NCBI GenBank assembly: GCA_032207245.1
Contig: CM063499.1
Span: 83,932,666 to 83,996,665 of the forward strand
DNA length: 64,000 nt
Source: Pardosa pseudoannulata
Lineage: Eukaryota > Arthropoda > Arachnida > Araneae > Lycosidae
Direction of reading: 5' to 3'
Shown piece after piece: positions 25,583-36,094 of the stretch. The notes under the pieces were generated by a model that was given only the letters and a program-made list of their open reading frames with translations, was not told the origin of the DNA and searched no databases. Numbering within the stretch: the first letter of the stretch is position 1; each line of letters starts with the position of its first letter. The translations under genes were made by a program, and so were the position numbers.

Positions 25583-27606
25583 ATGTCAACTTATATAGCA
25601 GCTTCTTTCTTTCAAAACGAAATAAGCAGACAAAGTTTGAGAAATGAAAGAAAATTTAAGCAGAGGAGCGATGCATTTTTGTTATCAGAAAATGTTTTTA
25701 TTAATTTATATAGATTGCCAAAACATATAGTGGTTGATATATGCAACAAACTGAACCACGAATTGAACACAGTGTCTGGTGTACATACAGCACTTTCAAC
25801 TGAAACTAAGGTAAGTTTTTAATTTATTTTTGCATAATTTAAATTTATTTAAATAATGTTATTCCTTTTATACTGTTCCACAATAATTTTATTTCTATCT
25901 TATTATACTTTTAACATACACAGTAGTTCAACAAAAATGTTATGTATTATTTTGAAAAAAAAATTAACTTTAAATATTTAGAGTACGCATTCATATCTGA
26001 CATACGTTTTAGAATCAAAATCTTCTAGACTAGACTTTTGTTGCTAGTGTAAAATATTTAAGATATTGAACTTTTACAGTGTAATCTAAATAAATTTCAT
26101 TAAATAGTATGTCATAACTTATTTTTTTATTATAAATTAGCTATGCTAGTTTTAAATAAATATCCAGAAAAGACAATTCATATTGATACATGTGCTTTAT
26201 GCTTTGTAAAATAAATTATTTAAATTCCAGGTTCTTTGTGCTTTAGCATTTTATGCTACAGGCTCCTACCAGAGAGGAATTGGGCAGAGCTGTGATTTAG
26301 GACTAAGTCAAGCTTCAGTCAGTCGTTGCATAAAAACTGTTACTCGGGCGATCAATAAAATTATGCTGAAGGATGAGATTTACTTCCCAGAAGCACATGA
26401 GTACAGCAATTTAAAGCGAGAATTTCTGGAAATTTCAAACTTTCCTGGAGTTATTGGTGCTATTGACTGTACTCATGTACCTATAAAAGCCCCAGTTATA
26501 AATGATGAACAAAATCCAGAGTCTGCCTATATAAACAGAAAAGGATATCATTCAATAAATGTACAAATGGTAAGTGCATGGCATGCAAACAATTATTTCT
26601 TAATCCAATATATTAACATAGTTTGATGAAAACCATAACTACAATACCAGATGATAAAATTATTGCATACTTTTCATTTGTATAAAATTGCCTACTTTCA
26701 GATATGTGATTCTAAATTGAGAATTTTAAATATAAATGCAAAATATCCAGGCAGAACACACGACTCATTTATATGGAGGAATTCTATAATTAGAGATGTA
26801 TTGGAAGAAGAGAATACCACTGGTCAAATTAAAGGTTGGCTCCTTGGTAAGCATATTCACAGAAGCTTTTTACTTGATCTGTAAATAGTAAATATATATA
26901 TATATATATATATAATTTACAAACCATATTTTTTAAGAGTAATTGACTATAATATCCATTATAGTCAATTACTCTTAAAAAATAATTTTGATTTGCTAAA
27001 TTGCTCTAAATATAATACTAAAAGAATTTCTTATTCTACTTTTAATAACTAAATAACATGATTTTTCTTTTAAAAAATATATTTAGTGTACTTTAAGAAT
27101 GTAATATTTAAGATATAAATAACAAATGAAATGTCATTTATATTCCATGTAAACAAAATAAGTTTTAGTTTTATTTAGTTTTAATATATTTCCTCAAATT
27201 TAAGATACACATTTTTTTAAAGAAAGTTTTTTGGTTCATCTCATCCCTAGGTGATAGCGGTTACCCACTGGAACCATGGCTTCTAACACCAGTGATGAAT
27301 CCAATGTCAGCTAGTCAACAGAATTATAATAAAAGTCACTCCAGAACTCGAAACACCATCGAGAGATGTTTTGGGGTGTTGAAATCTCGATTTAGATGCA
27401 TCTCTAAGGAAAGGGTTTTATGCTATACCCCAACCACTGCATCAGAAATTATTAATGCCTGCGCAGTGTTTCATAATGTATCTATTAAAAATTCAGTGCC
27501 ATTACCAGAAATTGATTCATCTGAAGATGAATTTTTAAATTTAACAACAGATGTCCATGGAAATGGATTATCTGTTCGTAATCGCATTATTCAAATTTTA
27601 TTTTAA
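25583..27606 (+). CDS. HARBI1-like Harbinger transposase, 4 exons
   Basis: Exons by consensus splice sites: 25583-25810, 26231-26569, 26702-26846 and 27251-27606. Together they give 356 codons (355 aa) without a stop, with phases 0, 0 and 1. The N-terminal part (FINLYRLPKHIVVDIC) and a helix-turn-helix-like GIGQSCDLGLSQASVSRCIK precede the DDE nuclease. First Asp: GVIGAIDCTHVPI. Second Asp: YPGRTHDSFIWRNS. Glu: RNTIERCFGVLKSRF. The family signature GDSGYPLEPWLLTP spans the exon 3/4 junction, strong support for that splice. In known Harbingers this nuclease cuts and rejoins DNA at the TIRs with help from the Myb-like partner, here divergently placed at 28292-34857. Exon 1 starts 210 bp inside the left TIR, next to the subterminal motifs. 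Confidence 0.94.
26928..26983. repeat. Perfect 26-bp inverted repeat with 4-nt loop
   Basis: Arms 26928-26953 and 26958-26983 are perfectly complementary, with ATCC between them. It lies in intron 3 of the Harbinger transposase, just after a (TA)n tract at 26892-26913. It would form a strong hairpin in RNA or a cruciform in DNA. Confidence 0.95.
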
Positions 27607-28037
27607 AACAAAAATTTTCTTTTTTTAAATTTCTTCAGATAATTGGTTTTATTTCTTTTTGTGTGTGTATGGTTTTAATTCTGTAAATTAAAGTATCTCC
27701 AGAACAATGTTTGACTTGTGTGTGTGTGTACATAAAAATCTGATGTTCCTGTATGTATTATCTCTATCCCAAACTAATTGTATACATCAGAAAATCCACG
27801 GAAATGGATTATCAGTGTGTAATCTCATTATTCAAAATTTATTTTAAAACAAAAATTTTCTTTTTTTAAATTTCTTCAGATAATTGGTTTTATTTCTTTT
27901 TGTGTGTGTATGGTTTTAATTCTGTAAATTAAAGTATCTCCAGAACAATGTTTGACTTGTGTGTGTGTGTACATAAAAATCTGATGTTCCTGTATGTATT
28001 ATCTCTATCCCAAACTAATTGTATACATCAGAAAATT
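27552..28037 (+). repeat. Tandem duplication covering the transposase 3' end
   Basis: Two units of about 240 bp (27552-27793 and 27794-28037) are in direct tandem. The first contains the last coding codons (HGNGLSVRNRIIQ), the stop and the 3' UTR. The second repeats them as HGNGLSVCNLIIQ plus UTR with few changes. Each unit has a (TG)n run. The second copy is outside the coding frame. Confidence 0.92.
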
Positions 28038-28291
28038 CTTGATCAGTCAATGGAAAGAATAAGGAGTATGAATTAAATATTTAAACAAAATGTAAAACTA
28101 TTTTACTTACTATACGTATATTTATATGCATTTCTATTATTAATCAATTTACCAATTTTCTATTAATGTAAACTTTTTCCTGAAAGAAATCAAATTTTTA
28201 CAACATAATCTCAAGAAGTAATTTCATGTACTACAGTTTAAAATCTTTATTTTTTAAGTGTTTAGTTCAAAATAAATATACATTCAAAATC

Positions 28292-31200
28292 TTAAGATTT
28301 AGACAAAAATTGCTGTAACATGTGTAATAAATTTGTAGATGCAATTTCAAAAACATTATTTCGGTCCCTTTCTATGTCATTTCTTTCTCTCAAGATTTCA
28401 TTTCTTTCTTGTGCAATTTCATTAGACCGTTCAATGGCCTCTGCTAATTTGTTTATAGATTCGGCCTTTTTTCCCTCTTCCTTTATCAAATCACTCATGC
28501 TTGCTGTTGGTGAATCTTTCTGTTGGTGAAGTTTTCTTTTTTTTTTTGAATTCTTTGCTGAAAAAGTAATACAAAAGAATTTCTCATATCTAAATAACAT
28601 GATCAAAAAGCATAAAACTATTTTAATTATATTATAGAATAGTACATAATATTACCTGGTCGAACTGGTGTTTTATAATAATTTTCTTGTTGATGCCCTA
28701 ATAAATAAAATATAATCAGTACTATGTAATTTGGATTATCAGTTGTGATTGCATCAGTATTTTGTATATAATCCTTGCCTATAAATATTAATTAAAAAAA
28801 AAATTCTATAAAATTTGATTTCCTTTGCTTTAAATATTAATTGAGCACTTTTATAGTTTCTCACAGAAACTTATTTAAAAATTATGGCATTATTGTCTAA
28901 CAAGATGAAATATGGTCAAACATAAACCAAATATCTATATTTCAATAAACTTTAATACTTTTTTCAATATTGATAGAAATTATATTATTAAAAACTTTTA
29001 TGCAACACAATATTTCTTTGCTCTAAAGATTGGCATACAAATTAGTTTAGTTTAGAGCACTATGGTCTACTGTTAGTTAGAAAAGGGCTAAAGAAACTGG
29101 AACCTAATGCTTAAAGCCAATTCCAAATGGCTATAAACATCCATGCCAGTAGTAGGATTCAACCTTGTACAAATACTAGTGCTGAAAAACAGCATTTAAC
29201 CATTTAGCCATCACTCACTAAATCAGTTTGAGAAGAAACATTTTATCAGCAATTCAGATTCAGTCTTTCTGAAATTGAATCACTGTAACTTAAAATTCAA
29301 TTACCTGATGGAGTGTCATACTCTTCATTTAAAGTCTCATTCATTCCTGTTAAAAAATATATATATTTATGAAAAGGGATAAAATATTGTATAATAAAAA
29401 TTATATAAATTTCTTTATATTTAGTAAATTGAATTAGAAATTGTTAAATCTGTTGCCTGAAGTTTAACATAAAACTGATATTTTATTACTGATAAGGTGA
29501 TATTTTAAAATAGTAATTAAGGAACAAATCAATGCTATGTCCCCTAATCTAAGGTAAACTTGGACTCTATTCAAAATTCATCCTTCTTAGATTTAATCAC
29601 TGTTATTTAAAACTGATCATGAATTACCTGATGTAGTTGCATAATCTTCCTCCTTCCAAGTTTCATTTAATAATTGGCCTGTTAAAAAATATATATATGT
29701 AGATAGACAAAAAAATAGATGAAAAATGATATCATTAAGTACAAAAAAATAATTCTATAAATAACTTTATAGTTAGTAAAATGAAGTGAAAATCAGAAAT
29801 TGCTAAAACATGTAGCCTAAAATTTAATATAACACACATTACATTATAATTATGGATTTTCATTAATCTCTCATTTCATTAATTCATAATTTTAAACAGT
29901 TGCCTTACAGGAGATAATGAACTGTATATTAATTCACTAACTTAGATTAAAATGCTTATATAAAATAAATTGAATAAATTTTTGCATGATCATTACATAC
30001 ACATATTTCTTTAGTTAATTGCCTGTTTGACATTGAAATACTAGTATAGATGAATCATTTAACAGGTGTAAGATCATTTTATTATTTAAGGAAACATCAA
30101 CAATAAAATTACATATTCTTCTTAGTTGAATTCAGTATTAGTAAACTTTATTATTATTACCTGATAGTATATGTGCTGTAGCATCAACAACCTGTAGAGT
30201 TTTTTCTTCACTTAGGGAATTTTTGTTCAGTAATTGGCCTAGTACAGAAAGAAATTTTTTTTTTTGTAAAATATAAAATGACTAAATATGATTTATAAAT
30301 AATTCTCATAAGTTTAAAAATCAAGAACTTACTTCCGTCAATTTCCAATGGTAAGCACTCGGCTTTCTTTCTTCCAGTTTCTTCGATGTTTGTATCTCCT
30401 GTTATTAGTATTTCCCCTATAATTTCTGCAGTTTTCTCGTACAATGGTGGCAAATCTTCAGGTGGTGGACCACCTCCAGTCTTACTTTGTTTTCTCTTCT
30501 TTTCTGCCACTTTGATTTTCACCTCTGACTTATAATCAGCCCATGTCTAAGATACATTTAACAATATAATTTAGATTGTATTACATTTTATATACATATT
30601 TTACTGTTTTCTTGTACTAAAATTTACTGTTATGTATGTGATATCTTATAAATAAAAGTCATTGTATGTGTGTGTGTGGGTATGTATGTATGTATGTTCC
30701 ACATCTCCTCCTAAACTAATGGTCCGATTCTAAAAAAAATTGGTATAAATATTCTTTACATCACTGCGGAAAGCACTGTCAACTTTAAAACGTTCGAAAT
30801 CCATCCCTTCCCCCCTTTTCGAGCATTTTAAGCCATTATTTCAAGCATTATTTTCCCCGGTTAAGAGCAGGCGATTAAATTTATCAATTTATCACGTGAT
30901 AAATAGGTTGAATTAACATTTCTCTAGCATTATGACGTCATTCCTTTAAACATCTCATTTAATAATTTTTAATTTTAAACTATTTTATTATCGTCTGCAT
31001 GATATTTACCCATTTTATTTCTGAATTTAGATATTTTATAATCAATTTTCTTTTATATTTGGCATAAATAATAGATTAGGAACATATGTGCCAAATATAA
31101 ATTTAATCACCGATTATTTTTTGTTACAATGATAGTTTTATTACGAGTATTAACAATTTCTTTTCTTAGCGTCTAAATTCCAGTGAGTGTATTTCATGGG

Positions 31201-34200
31201 TCAATAAATATCTAGCGTTTGATTTATATATCTCTGTAAATTAAGAATTTTGTTCGTTTTTGTGTTCGTTTTTGTGTTACATAACTACACAGTCTGCCAT
31301 TTATTCTCCAAATTTTGTACAGTTTAATATTTATCACAAAATAAAAACCTCCATCCTATCACGTATTATGACAATATTGGTAATTCATGTACAAAAGCAG
31401 TCAGTAAATTTCATATTTTACTGTGTCCAACAATTTTCTAGATAATTTGACAATTTTCGATAAATTACAGGTAGATAATATCACGGACAAACAGGCATAT
31501 TTCTTATTTATGCATAACAAGAAAGTATCTGTTTAATTTGTTATTATTTTAAAACAAATGGTCAGTTATAGCGTAAATAAGTTTCGGAGAGTATTCCTTG
31601 ACACTAAGAAATGAAAAAATGTACACATACGTGTCCATATTTAAAAATTTAAGTTTCCTCAGAATTTCACATTGGCGTAAAATGAAAAGAGTTGTTCTCG
31701 CCAGTTCGTGTTTCTAGCCAAATCGAAAAAATTTTATAATAAATTCGTGATATGGAAACGATCATTTGTTGTAGCCAAATGTCGTTGTACTGCATATTTT
31801 ATTATATTACAAACGGCATATTTGGAAGTCCATTTTTAAACTTATAAAATATTTTAATTTTGTACAAAATTAGTAAAAACATAAGGGCAACAATAAATGC
31901 GGCAATGAACAGAAGAGTTATATGGTATAGAAGCACGGGGTACTAACTGTGCTGCGCAAGAAAGGGAGATGACGGAGGAGGAAAAAAAGAACCTATGCAA
32001 AAACCTATGTAAAATCAACTACATAGATTAGCTTTAATGGCCTTAAGAAAGTTCTATGTTCTGATTGCACGTTTTAAAATTTATATTCCTAGCTAAAGTT
32101 AACAGATTTGTATGCAAAATTCCTGATTGGGAAATGTTTTTTTTTTTCGACAAAATGTTTTCTAGCTAAATGAAATTACACTAGAGTGCTGATTATCCTG
32201 ATCAATCTGGAGGAAACATATCGTTTTAGCAAAAAATCCTGATGACTGAATTACATTAAAAATGATTATGGAAATGATTATAGGTAATTTCAATTCATAC
32301 TTTCCCCAGGGATAGAACTGGCTGTTATAATAGTTATATCTATCATATTACAAACGGCATAATTTGAAGTAAGAATGTAAAATTTTCAAACTTTTCTGCT
32401 TTCTATACATGTAGTAGAAAAGCAAGGACACCAACAGATGATGGGATATATATGATAGTTATATGGTATATAATCCCGGGGTACGAGAGAATGGTGTGGA
32501 AAATAAACCCTTGCAAAAATTATGTAAAATAAAATTACATATCCATTTCTATATCTTAATAACCTCAATGATATTTTAGAAAGTTCCCTATTCTGATATC
32601 TTTATGTTTGTATTTGTGTTGTTCTAACGTAGAATATTATTAAAGTTAGAGTTAGTTGTAAAAATAGATTTATCAGATTTTAGTGAACATAACTCAACTG
32701 AAACATGAATAGTTTATAAAGTTCGAGGTTTAGGTGGGTTATGCTCACCAAACAAAATACAGGGTCTTTGATTGATCCGTTGAATTGGACCATTTGCTTA
32801 ATCAATGTTCTGCTGTATTAGAGATCTTAATGTTGCCAATCAATCGTCAAATAAAATTACATAAGTGTTATTTTTATATTAAACGGATTGAGAAATATAT
32901 ATGTTAGATATGTCTTAATTTTAAAAGCAAAATTTATGAGAAGAATAAGTTGGTGTACACTTTTAGTTATGTTTAAAAATAAGGTAAAAATTAACTTGGA
33001 AAAAATAACAATCACGATTAAACTTTTAAAGTTTAGTTAATAAAACTGTGACAGATCGACTACTGGTATAGAGGTTTAGTGAGCATGACAAGTGTTTCTT
33101 AACTGAAATAAATTTTCGTACTTTTAATCGAGAAAATCTTTTATATCTTATTTAAGGGTGTGATGCAAATGAATGCACCACCAGAATTTAGATTATATTA
33201 TACATATAATAGGAATGACTATGTTTAATTATGAATGATTTGAAATGCACAGTGTAGAATTTACAAATTAATAATCGAATAAAATGGATTTGTTGAAAAG
33301 TAATATATAAAGTCCCCGTAGCGAAGCACGGGCACATTTGCTAGTACTCTATAAATGTGTATAAGAATATTCAAATGTTTAATTTTTCTATTGTTTATAC
33401 AACATTATTAAAGCAGATTGTTATGAAATTTTTAAATTAGATTCCTTTTTGCCTTATTATATATTATATGTATTTGTATATTACATAAGTACTGAATATA
33501 GATTCCAATGAAATTGTTAAATTGATGAAACTTTTGATGTAAAATGAAAAATGTAAATGTAATAAAGTTTCTTTTGATAATGATTAAGTATAATTTTTCT
33601 GTCAATAAAAAGTACCACAAAATACTATACAGTCAGTATGGGATATATTACACAGCATTGCATTTTGAAACTAAAACTATAAAGATAAAACTTCTTTATA
33701 TTCATTATTTTAATGTTATATATATATATAAAGCAGCATTTATAAAAATAATTTTTAAATTAGATAAATGAGAATTAGTAATTTTTTACATTTGTAAGTC
33801 TGTATTTTGATAAATATTTGAATGATGATATAATATCTAATAATTGCAAATGGATTTTGCTTTTTCATGAAAATTAAGACATTGTTTCTAGTAAGCAATA
33901 AACCAGGGGTGATTCTAATATGAAGTTTTATGTGGGTTTGTATTGAAAATTGTAAAAAAAAAAAAAAAAAAACAGGTGTTTGTGAAAAGTTAAAATAAAG
34001 GCTATCTTTTACCTCAAATAATATTTATATATGATTTTGAAGATAATCAAACTTTTCTGTTTTTCTTTTATTTATTTATTTATTTTTTGCCATAAATAAA
34101 GTAAAAATATTTCTTGTGTGATTTGATTAACTTTTTTAATTTTGTGAAACTTTTGAATAGATTCATTTTAGAACAGATATACAGGAGATAGCTTTGCATT

Positions 34201-34857
34201 TTTTACAACAAAATATAAAAATATAAATTTATGTATCAGTTTAAGAAATTGAATGTTTTCAACCTCTATAATAAACACACATTTATGTATGCGTGTGTTT
34301 GAATTTTATACAGAACATGCATATGTTTACGACTACACAAGAAAGTAATATATGAATTAATACATATTATTTTATCAAAATATCTATATTTGATCAATGT
34401 TATATCACAATATTAAAATTCAGATATAGCCCAGGTCTAATACCGACATCTGAAAATTCACTTTATTAATATCTTTTATTTTAAATTAGCATGCTTTTTT
34501 TTTAGAGAAATTTGTGTTAAGTTTCAAATATTTTGTCTAAAATACTGGAATTTTTTAAAAATTAGAATCACCCATGCAGCAAACTTTAGTTTGACTATTT
34601 TTTGATTTAATAAAAAAGTAAAATAAAAATAAAGTACGTAGAAATATACTTACTTTTTTCCACTTTGAAACCGATTTGATGGGTCCTAATCCATCGGCAT
34701 TTAGTAAATTTGTCAATTGATCCCACAGTTTTTCTTTATCGTTGGCAGTAAATTCTGGAGTTAATTTTCCGTTTAACATTTTTTTATTATTTCCAATGAA
34801 TTCCACCATCGTGGCATACTGTCGGGGAGTTGTTTTCGCCGATCGCTTTTGAGACAT
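28292..34857 (-). CDS. Myb/SANT-like Harbinger accessory protein, 7 exons
   Basis: Exons in gene order: 34857-34654, 30546-30333, 30238-30161, 29678-29628, 29346-29305, 28697-28656, 28557-28292. They total 897 nt, giving 298 residues plus stop, all with GT-AG sites and one open frame. Exons 1-2 encode a Myb/SANT-like trihelix domain (residues 11 to about 80: YATMVEFI, LWDQLTNLLN, then KWKK joined to TWADYKSEVK, the usual conserved W-x-D-x-K block), followed by the basic KTGGGP segment typical of this family. Exons 3-6 are short phase-1/phase-1 exons of 26, 17, 14 and 14 codons. Exon 7 has a basic KKKRK cluster and a long heptad-type coiled coil (AEAIERSNEIAQERNEILRE). In studied Harbingers the Myb-like protein binds TIRs and carries the transposase into the nucleus; that role here is inferred. 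Exons 3-6 could be alternatively used. Confidence 0.85.
29047..29219 (-). mobile_element. SINE nested in the Myb-like gene intron
   Basis: A diverged minus-strand copy with the family order: GTGCTCTAAAC-like tail side, GGGCTAAAGAAACTGG, GCTTAAAGCCAATTCC, AACATCCATGCC, a degraded box B and CCATTTAGCCATC box A. It lies in intron 5 (28698-29304) and does not disturb splice sites. Confidence 0.85.
30644..33344 (+). mobile_element. Non-autonomous Helitron, complete ends
   Basis: Starts TCTTATAAATAAAAGTCATT and ends CTAG at 33344. The base before is A and the base after is T, as expected for Helitron insertion between A and T without target duplication. A GC-rich hairpin (CCCGT 33315-33319, ACGGG 33328-33332) ends 12 nt before the CTAG, another family hallmark. 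No Rep/helicase coding is visible. It occupies intron 1 of the Harbinger Myb-like gene, in opposite orientation to that gene. A related broken copy is at 4258-4860. Confidence 0.85.
31801..32600 (+). repeat. Internal direct duplication within the Helitron
   Basis: Segments 31801-32060 and 32345-32600 match in order: ATTACAAACGGCATA, AGTTATATGGTATA, CGGGGTAC, TTATGTAAAAT and AGAAAGTTC. They are diverged, with a period of about 545 bp. No coding sequence is seen. Confidence 0.7.
33345..34653. other. Remainder of Harbinger intron 1
   Basis: AT-rich intron sequence between the Helitron and exon 1 of the Myb-like gene. The short frames here (33432-33620 on minus, 33544-33771 on plus) look like chance. 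A 20-A run lies at about 33955. Confidence 0.6.
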
Positions 34858-35129
34858 ATTTTTTTAATACGAGAGAGCTTATTACACTATACACGTGCGT
34901 TTGTGTACCTACAAATAATCCTCTCAAACTTTTCGTTACGAAGGGAATATGATTGGTTGAAAAACGAAGCCTCGACCCCAAACTCGTTTTAGCGAACAAG
35001 CGTGAACGAAGATTTGCAACGAAACGGGGAGAATCGCTTTCGGTCGAAAGTTCGTTGAAACTGTCGGTAAAATTGTTCGTTGAGTAGACGATTTCGGTAC
35101 GTAACGAAAAGGGGAGAATCGAGCCACAG

Positions 35130-36094
35130 AAGAGAAAACTTCTTTCCTTTTAGCAATATTTTGGGTCTGTGGTATTCAAAATTAGTCAATGTCATGTCCC
35201 ATTAAGATTGTAAACTTTTTACTCTTTTACCCTTTAGAGTTTTTAGAGTCAGTGGGATACCATGTTAAACAAAAACCCTGGTATTTTAAGATGGTGTTTC
35301 ATTGAACAGTTGTAGCGTTTGTTTTTTTTTATCATTTTTTATTATGATAAATTATTAAAAATCAAATATTCAATGAACTTATTAGTTTTTACATCAAATT
35401 CAGATTACCTTCTATATTCAGCAATAAAGCAAGTTTAAACAAATACAAATATAATTAATAGTAGTTTAAGTTTTGTTTTTGAAAAATTTATTAATATTTA
35501 TAATTTTAGAAATTAAAAAAAATAAATTTGAAAATAAACTTATTTAAATTGAAATTAATAAAATGTGTAACATTAAAATATGTTAATGCTCTGATTTAAG
35601 ACAATATTTATTGTTAAAGTTTACTACTGTCCAATTTATTCTTTGCCCCCATCTTCACCAAATTAAAAAACAAAAAATTTAAAGTCAGACAAAACTTGGA
35701 TACTAGTATATGTTTTATTACTTTGCAGGTTACATTTCTTTTAAAGCACTCCTCTATAAATGGTACTTGACATCAGAATATAATATTGATGTTTTTGTGG
35801 ACAAGGAGCTTGATACTTAAGTAGAAGATCTTCATACAACTCTACACTTCTAATTCCTGTTTGTAAAATTGAAGATATCAGAACAGGTTGTTTTTATATG
35901 GGAAAATTTTTAAGCAAGTGCAAATAATTTTTAAAAAAATTATATCTACTAGGTATAAAAATTAATATTTTGCAAAAATGAGATGTACACTTATATACAA
36001 TTTTTAAGATGTTTAAAACAGTATTTCTACTAAAATAGGCCATTTAAAATTAAATTAAGATATATGTATTAGTCAAACTTGTATTTTTGTTCAT
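35130..36094 (+). other. Upstream region of zinc-finger ORF A
   Basis: AT-rich and homologous to 44878-45837 in copy B. A possible acceptor (TTTGCAG at about 35729) is conserved in both copies and followed by TTACATTTCTTTTAAAG. This could mark a 5' UTR exon, but no coding exon upstream could be supported. Confidence 0.45.

Larger units (their letters stand above)
25373..35126 (+). mobile_element. Complete PIF/Harbinger transposon with two genes
   Basis: A 9,754-bp element. Its termini match over 26 bp with two mismatches (TGGCTCGATTCTCCCC is perfect at both ends). The 3-bp target duplication CAG (25370-25372 and 35127-35129) fits the PIF/Harbinger superfamily, and copy B has the single CAG in the same context (about 44875). 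The 11-mer CGATTCTCCCC occurs in each TIR (25378-25388, 35111-35121) and again about 90 bp inward on each side (25470-25480, 35026-35036). It encodes a HARBI1-like transposase (plus) and a Myb/SANT-like partner (minus). A Helitron (30644-33344) and a SINE (29047-29219) are nested in introns; without them the element is about 6.9 kb. Both genes have unbroken spliced frames, so it may be, or recently was, autonomous. Confidence 0.96.
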
